Below are positions 6,965 to 14,902 of a DNA stretch of 64,000 nt, one piece after another. How positions within the stretch are numbered: position 1 is the first letter of the stretch; every line of letters begins with the position of its first letter. A program made the translations under genes and the position numbers. The notes below the pieces were generated by a model. The model was not told the DNA's origin. It did no database searches and saw only the letters and a program-made list of their open reading frames with translations. Source of the DNA: Clostridia bacterium (GTDB taxonomy: Bacteria > Bacillota > Clostridia > Oscillospirales > CAG-272); the NCBI GenBank assembly GCA_017472305.1, contig JAFUQP010000023.1:41319-105318 (forward strand). Direction: 5' to 3'.

Positions 6965-9211
6965 CTACACGGTGAGGGGATTTAAGTCAACCGAGAGTGT
7001 GACCTCTCTTTTGGTTGCGTACTCACAGAGCAGCTCGCCAAAGAGTTTTCGCGTGTCCTTTGAGAGCCTGCACTTAATCACCGTTCTCATACGGTATCTT
7101 TCGTTAAGCTTATATACCTGCGCCTCAAATGGCCCGAACACAACGAAGGGGTATTTTGAATACTCGCCCTCGAGCTTCGATATAAGAAGGTCGGAGAGCG
7201 CCTTTGAATCGCGAAGAAGCTCGCCCTCGTCCTCCGAGCTAAGAGTCAGCTGAACCATATCGCAGAACGGGGGATAGGAAAGCTCGCGCCTAAGGGCAAT
7301 TTCACCCTCGTAGAACTTATCGTAATCCTGAAGGCAGGCGAGCCTGATTACCTCGCTCTTCGGTGCGTAGGTCTGTATTACGGCAACTCCCTCCTCGCCC
7401 CTGCGCCCTGCTCTGCCTATAACCTGGGTGAGCAGTGAGAAGGTGCGCTCCGCCGCGCGGAAATCACTGACGTAGAGCGAGGTATCGGCAAGAGCAACAC
7501 CCACCAGAGTAACCTTCGGGAAGTCGTGTCCCTTCGCAACCATCTGCGTGCCGAGAAGGATATCAGCCTCTCCCGCACGGAAGTCCTCGAGCATTCTGTC
7601 ATAGGCGAGCTTACCCGAGGTTGTGTCGGCATCCATACGCATAACTCGCATATCGGGGAGATATTTTCCCAGCTCGTCCTCAAGCTTCTGCGTTCCGAAG
7701 CCGAGGAAGGATAGCTTATCCGCGCCGCAGGACGGGCAGGTTTTAGCCACGGGCTCGCTGTAGCCGCAGAGGTGGCAAAGCATTTTTCCGCCGCCGCGCC
7801 CCGTGTGGTAGGTAAGTGACACCGAGCAGCGCGGACAGGTTATTACCTCGCCGCACGCCTTGCAGCTGACTTCCGAGGAATAGCCACGTCGGTTGAGGAA
7901 GAGTATCGCCTGGTTTTCCCTCTCGTACACCTCTGTAAGAGATTTATGAAGCCTGTCGCTTATCGGGGTTAGGTTACCGAGGCGCAGCTCCTCGCGCATA
8001 TCGACGATAACCGCCGTCGGGAGCTTGACTCCGCCGTATCTTTCGCGAAGCGGCACTAGGGTATATACGCCCTCTTTAGCCTTGTAGAAGCTCTCAAGAG
8101 AAGGGGTTGCCGAGGCGAGAAGCATAAGAGCAGACGAGCGCCCTGCCCTGTATGCCGCAACGTCGCGGGCGTGGTATTTCGGAGAGGACTCCGACTTGTA
8201 GGTATGCTCGTGCTCCTCGTCTATGACTATAAGTCCGAGGCTCGCTATCGGTGCAAAAATTGCCGAGCGAGTACCGATAACGAGGTCAACGTCGCCCCGC
8301 TTTATTCTTCTGTATGCGTCAAGGCGCTCGCCCTTTGAGAGCGAGGAATGTATAACCGCCACTCTCTCGCCGTACCTACGGCAAAAGAGGTTGACCGTCT
8401 GGGGTGTCAGGGAAATCTCGGGGACTAGCATAATTACCGTTTTGCCGTCCGAGAGGGCCCTGTCTATCGCCTTCATAATTACCTTGGTTTTTCCGCTTCC
8501 GGTTACTCCGTACAGAAGCGCCGCACGCGGCGAGGAGTCAAGGTAAAGCTCCTCTATTTTAGCGTATGCCGCGCTCTGCGCGGGCGAGAGAACAATCTGT
8601 GAGGTGTCGCGCTCTTTTGCATATTCCGCATAGGGGTTGCGGATTTCTTCCTCCTCGTCGGTAGAGATTATACCCTTTGCGACAAGAGCTGATATATGCT
8701 GCGAATTAACGCCGGGCAGAGCCTTGACAAGCTCACCGTCTGCCGAGCCGATATCCATAAGGTATCTGATTATTTCCCTTTGCCCCTCGCTTCGTATTCC
8801 CTGCCTTCCCGTAACGGTAAGCAGTGCCGCAGCCGCCTCTTTTGACAGGCAAAGCGTATAACGCTTTCTGTAGCGGATATTCGGAAGCTCCGAGAGCGCG
8901 CCGGGCGGAAGCACGGTTCTTGCCGCCTCGCCGAAGGTGGAGAGCGTGTGCTCCTTCAAAAACTGACAGATGCCGAGTTGCTCTGTGTCGAGCGCGTAGC
9001 TGCCATCAAGGACGGTGTGGATTTTCTTATGCTCCTGCGAGGAGTCCTCCGGAGTGTCCTTTCTTTTAGTGACTACTCCCGAGCGAAGTCGATTAGCCTT
9101 GCCGAACGGCACTCTTACGATACTGCCGACAGGGATATCGCTCTCCGAGAAATAATCAAAGGGGCGGTCAAGATGATACGGAGCATCGAAAAGATATATC
9201 TCGTAGTACAT
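6965..9211 (-). CDS. priA: Primosomal protein N' (replication restart helicase PriA)
   Basis: A 748-residue superfamily-2 helicase that reloads the replicative helicase at stalled forks. The N-terminal DNA-binding domain begins YYEIYLFDAPYHLDRPFDY. Walker A is GVTGSGKT, Walker B is DEEH, the helicase motif TRSAIF is seen, and the zinc module has pairs CKAC, CPRC, CHLC and CPSC. The ATG at 9211 follows GGGGAGGT. It lies after rpoZ in the operon; the coaBC gene frequent at this spot is absent. Confidence 0.96.
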   Translation of the reverse strand: MYYEIYLFDAPYHLDRPFDYFSESDIPVGSIVRVPFGKANRLRSGVVTKRKDTPEDSSQEHKKIHTVLDGSYALDTEQLGICQFLKEHTLSTFGEAARTVLPPGALSELPNIRYRKRYTLCLSKEAAAALLTVTGRQGIRSEGQREIIRYLMDIGSADGELVKALPGVNSQHISALVAKGIISTDEEEEIRNPYAEYAKERDTSQIVLSPAQSAAYAKIEELYLDSSPRAALLYGVTGSGKTKVIMKAIDRALSDGKTVIMLVPEISLTPQTVNLFCRRYGERVAVIHSSLSKGERLDAYRRIKRGDVDLVIGTRSAIFAPIASLGLIVIDEEHEHTYKSESSPKYHARDVAAYRAGRSSALMLLASATPSLESFYKAKEGVYTLVPLRERYGGVKLPTAVIVDMREELRLGNLTPISDRLHKSLTEVYERENQAILFLNRRGYSSEVSCKACGEVITCPRCSVSLTYHTGRGGGKMLCHLCGYSEPVAKTCPSCGADKLSFLGFGTQKLEDELGKYLPDMRVMRMDADTTSGKLAYDRMLEDFRAGEADILLGTQMVAKGHDFPKVTLVGVALADTSLYVSDFRAAERTFSLLTQVIGRAGRRGEEGVAVIQTYAPKSEVIRLACLQDYDKFYEGEIALRRELSYPPFCDMVQLTLSSEDEGELLRDSKALSDLLISKLEGEYSKYPFVVFGPFEAQVYKLNERYRMRTVIKCRLSKDTRKLFGELLCEYATKREVTLSVDLNPLTV

Positions 9212-9250
9212 ACAGACCTCCCCAAAGGATTGATTAATATCAAAAAACTA

Positions 9251-9360
9251 ATAACGGTTCGAGGCGCGATGCGTGAGAGCCTCATAACGCTGACACAGTC
9301 AGCTCATAACGGCTCGAGGCGCGACGCGTGAGAGCCTCATAACGCCGACACAGTCGGCTC
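9251..9360. repeat. Two tandem 55-bp palindromic repeats
   Basis: Two direct copies of a 55-bp unit (9251-9305, 9306-9360) fill the rpoZ-priA gap. Each has a GAGGC/GCCTC stem and a second stem. That second stem is GCTGAC-ACA-GTCAGC in copy 1 and GCCGAC-ACA-GTCGGC in copy 2, so both sides of the pair changed together. The second copy ends 5 bp from the rpoZ stop. They resemble REP-type intergenic elements; the function is unknown. Confidence 0.8.
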
Positions 9361-9365
9361 AAAAC

Positions 9366-9632
9366 TCACTTCCCCTCGGGGCGGTACATTCTGAACTTGC
9401 CTTCCTCGAGTCTTGCAATAGCAATCTTAACAGCCTTCTTGTCCTTGTACTCGGGGTCGATAAGCGAAGCAAGCGACTTGTCGGTTTCGTGGTTGTCAAT
9501 CATCTTCTGCGCTCTTGCTCTCATTGCGATATAATCGTCGGTAACGAGGCGCGCGCCCTTTGCTACGCCTATTACAAGCTCGTAGCGGTTGAAGTTGCCC
9601 TTGGTAAGTTCGTCAATAGTGGGGTAAATCAT
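9366..9632 (-). CDS. rpoZ: DNA-directed RNA polymerase omega subunit
   Basis: An 88-residue protein beginning MIYPTIDELTKGNFNRYELV with VIGVAKGAR, the conserved region of omega that clamps the beta' subunit and helps RNA polymerase assembly. The ATG at 9632 has GGAGAAG upstream. It lies between remA and priA. The gmk gene that usually separates remA and rpoZ is missing here. Confidence 0.93.
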   Translation of the reverse strand: MIYPTIDELTKGNFNRYELVIGVAKGARLVTDDYIAMRARAQKMIDNHETDKSLASLIDPEYKDKKAVKIAIARLEEGKFRMYRPEGK

Positions 9633-9665
9633 TTTTTCTTCTCCTAAATATATTTCTCTAAATTT

Positions 9666-9932
9666 TTAGTCTTCGTCATTTTCCTCAGGCTCTCTGCCCT
9701 CGAGGCGCATAGCAAGGCGCTCGGGTGAGAGTGCCGAGAGTATTACGTGCTCGGAATCGGTAACTATAACCGCTCTCGTGCGCTTTCCGCAGGAAACGTC
9801 TACGACTCTCGCGTAGTCCTTCGAGTCCCTGACAAGTCGCTTTATCGGCTCTGAATCCGGCGAGGCAACGGTGACTATTCTCTCCGCCGACACGTAGTTT
9901 CCAAAGCCTACGTTAAGTAGCTTCATATTCAT
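9666..9932 (-). CDS. remA: RemA-like regulator (DUF370)
   Basis: An 88-residue protein. MNMKLLNVGFGNYVSAERIV followed by SEPIKRL, GKRTRAVIV and SEHVILSAL matches the RemA/DUF370 family. In Bacillus this family is a DNA-binding activator of biofilm matrix genes, and it is conserved beside yicC in Firmicutes. The ATG at 9932 aligns with the Bacillus N-terminus; a GTG at 9941 is possible, and no strong ribosome site decides between them. It starts just after the yicC stop. Confidence 0.88.
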   Translation of the reverse strand: MNMKLLNVGFGNYVSAERIVTVASPDSEPIKRLVRDSKDYARVVDVSCGKRTRAVIVTDSEHVILSALSPERLAMRLEGREPEENDED

Positions 9933-9947
9933 TCTTGACACAGAGGG

Positions 9948-10835
9948 CTACTCTATGTTCTGAACCTGCTCTCTTATTTTTTCAAGCTCACCCTTCATAT
10001 TCACGACAATCCTCGCAATGCGGGCGTTGTTAGCCTTCGAGCCTATCGTGTTTGTTTCGCGGTTCAATTCCTGCATAAGGAAGTCAAGCTTTCTGCCCGA
10101 GGGCTCGCTCGAGCCTATAATGTCGTAGAAGGCGCCAAAATGCGAGCGAAGCCTTACAAGCTCCTCGTCAATAGCTATCTTGTCAGCCCACACGGCACAC
10201 TCGGTAAGGAGTCTGTTCTCGTCAACCTCTACCTCGAAGTCACCGAGTATCGCGCGAATTTTTGCCTCGAGCTTGTCGCGGTAGCCGACGGTATCCTCGT
10301 GAGAAATTTTCTCAACCTCGTCGGCATATGCACGAACGGTTTCAATCTTCACCTTGATATCCTCTTCTGCCTTTCTGCCCTCCTCGGTACGCATAAGAGA
10401 GTAGCCGGCAATTGCCTCGTCGAGAACGCCGCGAAAAAGCTCCCATTCTGCCTCAAGGTCCTCCTCGGGCTTGTCGTAGGTGAAGATATCCTGGTTTCTC
10501 GCAACGCTCATAACGCTGATATCGTCGCGAAGTCCGAACTCGGTGTTAAGCCTCCTTAGTGCTGCAAGGTAGCTCTCGAGGTACGCTGCGTCAAGTCCGA
10601 CAGCACCCACTCCCGAGGTGTGGTTGTCAACGGTTATGAAGACGTCAACCTTCGCCCTGCCAACGGCGTGGCTTTTGATGTGCTCCTTGATTCTCTCCTC
10701 GAGGAAAATATAAGCCCTCGGGAGCTTCACCGTGCAATCAAAGAAGCGCGAGTTCACGCTCTTTATCTCGACGGTAATATCCTTTGCTTCGCCCTCGCGC
10801 TTTGCTCTGCCGAAGGCGGTCATGCTTCTTACCAA
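9948..10835 (-). CDS. yicC: YicC/YloC family endoribonuclease
   Basis: A 295-residue protein with the family start VRSMTAFGRAKREG and the conserved C-terminal segment LDFLMQELNRETNTIGSKAN. YicC proteins are RNases implicated in small-RNA and mRNA turnover. The start is a TTG at 10835, supported by GGAGG eight bases upstream and by alignment to the usual N-terminus. It lies 25 bp after nrdR, so it is probably in the same transcript. Confidence 0.93.
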   Translation of the reverse strand: MVRSMTAFGRAKREGEAKDITVEIKSVNSRFFDCTVKLPRAYIFLEERIKEHIKSHAVGRAKVDVFITVDNHTSGVGAVGLDAAYLESYLAALRRLNTEFGLRDDISVMSVARNQDIFTYDKPEEDLEAEWELFRGVLDEAIAGYSLMRTEEGRKAEEDIKVKIETVRAYADEVEKISHEDTVGYRDKLEAKIRAILGDFEVEVDENRLLTECAVWADKIAIDEELVRLRSHFGAFYDIIGSSEPSGRKLDFLMQELNRETNTIGSKANNARIARIVVNMKGELEKIREQVQNIE

Positions 10836-10860
10836 TTTTATTTCCTCCGTTAAGTGACGG

Positions 10861-11322
10861 TTATTTTACACTCTTTTTGCTCTTTTGAGAGAGGCTCTTG
10901 ATTTCAGCCATAAAGGAATCGATATCCTGGAACTCTCTGTAGACCGAGGCAAAGCGTATGTAGGAAACGATATCAATCTCGCGAAGTCTTCTGAGCACCA
11001 TCTCACCGATATCCTTCGAGGCAATCTCGGTTACAATGGAGTTCTGAAGCTCGGTTTCAATGCTTGCGGCAATTTCCGCAGCATCAACGGGGCGCTTCTG
11101 GCAGGCGCGCTCAATACCGATAGCGAGCTTGTGCTTGTCGAAGAATTCTCGTCTGCCATCTCTCTTGACAACCGCGATAGGAACGGTATCAATAACCTCG
11201 TAGGTCGTAAAGCGCTTACCGCAGGATGGGCACTCGCGGCGGCGGCGAATACTCGTTCCCTCGTCGATAGGACGGGAATCAAGCACTCTCGAGTCGGGGC
11301 AGTTACATACAGGACATCTCAT
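10861..11322 (-). CDS. nrdR: Transcriptional repressor NrdR
   Basis: A 153-residue regulator of ribonucleotide reductase genes. The N-terminal zinc ribbon is MRCPVCNCPDSRVLDSR then CPSCGKRF. The ATP-cone domain follows from about residue 47 (IAVVKRDGRREFF). No ribonucleotide reductase gene lies in the window. It is the first gene of the long operon that runs to rsgA and has a good promoter just upstream. Confidence 0.96.
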   Translation of the reverse strand: MRCPVCNCPDSRVLDSRPIDEGTSIRRRRECPSCGKRFTTYEVIDTVPIAVVKRDGRREFFDKHKLAIGIERACQKRPVDAAEIAASIETELQNSIVTEIASKDIGEMVLRRLREIDIVSYIRFASVYREFQDIDSFMAEIKSLSQKSKKSVK

Positions 11323-11378
11323 TTTAATTTTTGCCTTTCTTTTCGCGCTATACGCGCGGGTACATAATTAATCAGTAT

Positions 11379-11407
11379 ATTTTAACATATATTTTTAAAT
11401 TTGTAAA
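11379..11407 (-). promoter_or_regulatory. Promoter of the nrdR-rsgA operon
   Basis: On the minus strand TTTACA (11402-11407) and TAAAAT (11379-11384) are 17 bp apart, about 55 bp before the nrdR ATG. Confidence 0.8.
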
Positions 11408-11611
11408 GGGGTTTTCGGGTTTTCGTTTTTTCTTTTTATCTTTTTACTTTTTTATTTTTTCTGTTTCCTTTGTTTTTTCCTTCTCAAAAACCGGCAAAAA
11501 GAGCGCGAGAAGGCCGAAGAAGGCGGGAAATATCAATTCCCGCTTCCCTGTTAGTGCCCTGTGTTTCGCGGGATGCGGGTTATTACTTTCACTGAAAAAC
11601 CCAGCCGTGAT

Positions 11612-11644
11612 AAAGAGAAAAAGCGGCGAAATTCGCCGCTTTTT
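11612..11644 (-). terminator. Terminator of the PAP2 gene
   Basis: AGCGGCGAA and TTCGCCGCT pair back to back near 11622-11640, flanked by T-runs on both strands. On the minus strand the tail TTTTTCTC follows, so it fits as the PAP2 terminator. Confidence 0.8.
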
Positions 11645-11673
11645 GTTATGTTTAGTTTGCATTTTTGAGGGTT

Positions 11674-12702
11674 TTATGCCTCGGAGTCGGTTTTCTTCTT
11701 CGAGAAAATTTTCGAGAAGGTGTTCTTTACCCACTCGGTAAATCTCTCCATAAAGCCGATTTTGAGAGTTGAGAACCACCCGAAGGTAAGGGGCCAAACG
11801 GCACCCGCGAAGGCCACTATAAGGAAGTATCTTATTACCCTTGCGACAATCTCGTTGCCGAAGCAGAGGAAGGTTAAGGGTGCGGAGAGTCCCGCCTTAA
11901 TCAGCATAACGCCGCCAAAGCCTATTGCCGCCTTGATTACCTGACTGTACCAATTAGCATCGGTCTTGAAGTTTGTGCGTCTGTCGCAAAGCCAGACGAG
12001 AACGAGTCCGAGCGTGCAGCCGAGAAGCGTGCCTGCGTTCTTAAGCGCACTTTCGTAGTTGTGGATATCGAGGGTTTCGTCACCGCCCATAAGAAGTGTG
12101 AAAATCATAAATCCGAGCGAAAGAATGACACCCGTACCCGCAATATACGGCAAAGCCTTATTAAGCTTTTCATCGCTCTCAAAGAACGGGCGCATAAGAA
12201 GGATTACAACAAGTCCGACGAGGAGAGAAACTCCGACGTCAAGAGGGGTATGTACTCCGAGATACATTCTCGAGAAGGCCACAAGCGCGATTATCACCAC
12301 CGCAGTAACGGTTACCCATCTTTTACGGTTGTATGCCGCGATAGCACCGAAGGTTGTAGATACGTTCTGAGTGTGTCCCGAGGGGAAGGAATAGCCTGTA
12401 GCCTCGGTCATCGAATCACCGATAGGAAGGAAGCCCTTGTCAATCATCCACGGACGGGGCACTCTGCACGCAAGCTTTGCCCACTGGTTGATTAGCGTTC
12501 CGAAAAGTCCCGAGAGAAGGATAAAATATCCCTCGCGCTTATTTACGCACCAGAAGAAGATTATCGAAATTACAAGGAAAACCGTTTCCTCTCCGATATG
12601 AGTTATCAGCTCAAAGAAAAAGTCAAATACGGGGTTGCCGATATCACGAAGAAAATAGAGAAAAGGCATACACGCCTCAGCGATATTCGTTAAAAACTCC
12701 AT
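11674..12702 (-). CDS. PAP2-family membrane phosphatase
   Basis: A 342-residue multi-spanning membrane protein. The PAP2 signature is complete: KLACRVPRP (motif 1), PSGH (motif 2) and SRMYLGVHTPLDV (motif 3). These enzymes hydrolyse lipid phosphates such as phosphatidic acid or undecaprenyl pyrophosphate; the substrate cannot be told from sequence. About eight hydrophobic helices are visible and the lysine-rich tail is cytoplasmic. The ATG at 12702 was chosen for GGAGG at 12709-12713; the open frame extends upstream without a ribosome site. Confidence 0.9.
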   Translation of the reverse strand: MEFLTNIAEACMPFLYFLRDIGNPVFDFFFELITHIGEETVFLVISIIFFWCVNKREGYFILLSGLFGTLINQWAKLACRVPRPWMIDKGFLPIGDSMTEATGYSFPSGHTQNVSTTFGAIAAYNRKRWVTVTAVVIIALVAFSRMYLGVHTPLDVGVSLLVGLVVILLMRPFFESDEKLNKALPYIAGTGVILSLGFMIFTLLMGGDETLDIHNYESALKNAGTLLGCTLGLVLVWLCDRRTNFKTDANWYSQVIKAAIGFGGVMLIKAGLSAPLTFLCFGNEIVARVIRYFLIVAFAGAVWPLTFGWFSTLKIGFMERFTEWVKNTFSKIFSKKKTDSEA

Positions 12703-12812
12703 AAAGAGCCTCCTGATTTTTTTATACGTGAACACAGTCACGAAGAAGGGTTATTGCCTCCGACTCAAATCAAGCAGACTCTCTGCAAAGCATTATCTGC
12801 ACCGAAAGCAGC

Positions 12813-13589
12813 TTATCCGAGATAGAGGGTTGTGAAAATACCAATCCACTGAACAACCGCACCCGCAAGCACGAAGAAGTGCCAGATAAAGTGCGAGCCG
12901 CGAAGCTTTATAGCGTAGGGGATTATTCCGAGGGTGTAGATAATTCCGCCCGCGAGAATGAACATAGCCATTGAGAACGCGCCGTCAATCATACCGGGCA
13001 GAAGCATAAGCGCGCTCCAGCCAAGTACAACGTAGAGAGGAATATGAATGAAGCGAAGCTTATCGGGGCCGAAAACTCCGACAAGAGTAATTCCAAGCGC
13101 GATAACCGCCCACTGAATAATGAAGAACACTATTCCAAAGGTGTTACCAAAGTAGGCAAGAAGCGAGGGAGCAAAGGTAGCGCCAATAAGAATATAGATG
13201 CAGGTGTAGTCAAATCTGCGGAATATGCGCTTTGCAGACCTGCCGTGAGGAAGCGCGTGATATATACAGCTGACAGTAAACATTACCGTTATGCCGACAG
13301 AGTAGATTATTGCCGATGCTATCTCAGCAGCACCCTCTGCGAAAACGAGCATAAGAATCAGCGATACGATACCGAAAATTCCGCCGAGTCCGTGGGTTAC
13401 CGAATTACCAACCTCCTCAAGCACCGAGCGCTTCGGGGGGTTCTTAGGTCTTGGCTCTCCCGTTTTAAGATAATACTCGTCAAGACGAAGCTCGTTTGCA
13501 TTACGTGCGCGGCGCATACGCTCCTTGTACTCTGCCCTAGCCGCACGCTTTTCGCTTCTGTAGATTTTCTTAAGGTTCTTAGTTGACAT
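12813..13589 (-). CDS. Hemolysin III / PAQR family membrane protein
   Basis: A 258-residue protein. About 65 N-terminal residues are basic and soluble (KKIYRSEKRAARAEYKERM), which is longer than usual. Seven hydrophobic helices follow, with the family histidines in GNSVTHG, CIYHAL and HFIWHFFVLAGA. PAQR proteins are thought to be zinc-dependent hydrolases or channels; the hemolysin name is historical. The ATG at 13589 is chosen because the family core starts soon after and the upstream frame runs through a structured leader. The ribosome site is weak. It has its own promoter and a roughly 100-nt leader. Confidence 0.85.
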   Translation of the reverse strand: MSTKNLKKIYRSEKRAARAEYKERMRRARNANELRLDEYYLKTGEPRPKNPPKRSVLEEVGNSVTHGLGGIFGIVSLILMLVFAEGAAEIASAIIYSVGITVMFTVSCIYHALPHGRSAKRIFRRFDYTCIYILIGATFAPSLLAYFGNTFGIVFFIIQWAVIALGITLVGVFGPDKLRFIHIPLYVVLGWSALMLLPGMIDGAFSMAMFILAGGIIYTLGIIPYAIKLRGSHFIWHFFVLAGAVVQWIGIFTTLYLG

Positions 13590-13690
13590 TTTCTTTCTTC
13601 GACATTCAAGAAGCAAAAAAAGGCTCGTCCTTCTTCGCTTGCTATCCTGCCGCCTGCCGAGCGCAGGCAACCTCCTGTCTTGGTTTCTGC
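13590..13690 (-). promoter_or_regulatory. Structured 5' leader of the hemolysin III gene
   Basis: Between the promoter and the ATG the RNA can form GCCTGC-loop-GCAGGC (13652-13668) and then a longer GA-rich/T-rich pairing near 13605-13640. No known riboswitch core was recognised. A short open frame (ATG CAG AAA ... TAG) lies at its 5' end but lacks a ribosome site. Confidence 0.4.
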
Positions 13691-13694
13691 ATTT

Positions 13695-13723
13695 ATTATA
13701 CACCAAGTACGGAAGCTTGTCAC
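13695..13723 (-). promoter_or_regulatory. Promoter of the hemolysin III gene
   Basis: On the minus strand GTGACA (13718-13723) and TATAAT (13695-13700) have a 17-bp spacer. The rest of the gap to 13886 shows no gene. Confidence 0.75.
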
Positions 13724-13886
13724 CCTACCCTTGAAAAATCGGGTAGAAGCCACGTAGACGACACTCTCTTTGCGGTAGAACGGCATTTTCGCCTCTCTCC
13801 CCACAGTAGAATCGACCTCTACAGACAAGAGAATTGTGCGGCAGCTTGTCTACTTTGTCAACTATTGTTTACAGTATTAGGTTTAA

Positions 13887-13917
13887 TTTTGAGGCAGTCA
13901 GCCCGACTGCCTCAAAA
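13887..13917. terminator. Hairpin after the RpiB-like gene
   Basis: TTTTGAGGCAGTC pairs perfectly with GACTGCCTCAAAA around a 5-nt loop, 6 bp after the stop codon. The T and A flanks belong to the stem, so no free T-run follows. It is a probable 3' end or stability hairpin. Confidence 0.6.
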
Positions 13918-13922
13918 TACGA

Positions 13923-14561
13923 TTACTTAAGAAGCTCCTTTACGCAAGCGGCAATTCTGTCGCACTTGCAGTTAGCGAAGAAGTACTCCTGGAACTTAGG
14001 ACCTGCGATTGCGCCCTTAACAAGGTCGCGGTCGAGGTTCTCGAGTATGTAAACGATGTCGTTATGGGTTACCTTCTTAACCTCGTCGAGAATCTTCTTG
14101 TTTCTCTGCTCGGGAACTGCTCTCTCACGAGGATAGCCAAGTCCCCACTCAGATACGAAGAGCTTCTCAAATACGTACTGAAGGTTAAGCTCGCAGCCCC
14201 AGCCCCAGCCCTTTGCGAAGGGCATTGCGATTGCGTTGCCGTTGTTAACCTGGGTGAACTGATACGCGTCAGTGGGGTCAACCACGTGGCCGCAAAGCAC
14301 ACCGGGGAATGCGTTACAAGCGAGCATAGCTCCCTCGCCGGTGCCGCAACCGGTGATAACAAGGTCGCATGCGCCCGAGTTAAGAAGAATAGCGGAAAGG
14401 ATACCAATCTGTACGTAGGTAAGCTGCTCCTTGTCCTCTGCGGAATACATTCCGTAGTTGAACACCTCGTGTCCGAGAGGCTCTACAACCTTCTTAAGGG
14501 TGTCACAGATAAGGGCGTTCTTTGCCGCCTGGCTGTTTTCATTGATAAGTGCGATTTTCAT
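13923..14561 (-). CDS. RpiB/LacA/LacB family sugar-phosphate isomerase
   Basis: A 212-residue protein beginning MKIALINENSQAAKN with TGCGTGEGAMLACN, the active-site segment with the catalytic Cys of the ribose-5-phosphate isomerase B / galactose-6-phosphate isomerase family. It is longer than typical RpiB (about 150 residues) by a C-terminal extension from about residue 150, which includes KFQEYFFANC. This matches a subfamily often annotated only as RpiB/LacA/LacB. The substrate is not determinable. The ATG at 14561 has AAGGAGA upstream. Confidence 0.85.
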   Translation of the reverse strand: MKIALINENSQAAKNALICDTLKKVVEPLGHEVFNYGMYSAEDKEQLTYVQIGILSAILLNSGACDLVITGCGTGEGAMLACNAFPGVLCGHVVDPTDAYQFTQVNNGNAIAMPFAKGWGWGCELNLQYVFEKLFVSEWGLGYPRERAVPEQRNKKILDEVKKVTHNDIVYILENLDRDLVKGAIAGPKFQEYFFANCKCDRIAACVKELLK

Positions 14562-14613
14562 TTGGATTTCTCCTTTTATATATTATTATTTAATTACTTA
14601 TGATGCATTAGAG

Positions 14614-14902
14614 CGTATTGCGGAATTTATACCGCTGAAAATTGCGGAGTCAGAACCTGACGAACGAAAAATTTTGCAAGACTAGGCAAAGCGAGCGCGA
14701 AGCCCGACGGCATAGTTACCTATGTCGAGGGCGACAAGTCGATGCTTTAACAACGTATTGCGAAATTTTACGGAGCTTTTAACGCGCATAATTTCGTGTC
14801 AGACGAGGCGTAAGGAAGGGGGCGAGACGAAGACGTAGATTAACTACGTCGATTTGAGCGCGTCGCCCGACAACGAAGTATGGCGCAAAATTATGGCGTT
14901 AA
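14614..14902. repeat. Interspersed imperfect-palindrome repeats between aspS and the RpiB-like gene
   Basis: Two related units of 105-125 bp (14667-14772 and 14779-14902) and a partial arm (14614-14634) fill this 329-bp gap. Shared segments include AGAC-AGGC, CGAGG-CGAC, ACAACG and GCG-AAATT. Each has long outer arms, for example TTAACGCGCATAATTT with AAATTATGGCGTTAA in the right-hand unit. Inner stems differ in a compensatory way (CATAG/CTATG versus CGTAG/CTACG). The right arm includes the last codons and stop of aspS. No gene is seen in the gap. Confidence 0.75.

Larger units (their letters stand above)
11323..11673. other. Intergenic region nrdR-PAP2
   Basis: This 350-bp gap holds the nrdR promoter at its left end, a very T-rich tract on the plus strand around 11400-11480, a GCGGGAA/TTCCCGC hairpin at 11523-11543 and the PAP2 terminator near 11.63 kb. 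No convincing gene was seen. Confidence 0.7.

Noticed and set aside
13590-13690. Small SRP RNA or NiCo-type riboswitch in the hemolysin III leader
   Set aside because: Conserved core segments (GGAAGGAAGCAG for SRP RNA; repeated GGGACAGG for NiCo) are absent.
13590-13706. N-terminal extension of the hemolysin III protein
   Set aside because: It would translate the structured leader and part of the promoter, and has no family similarity.
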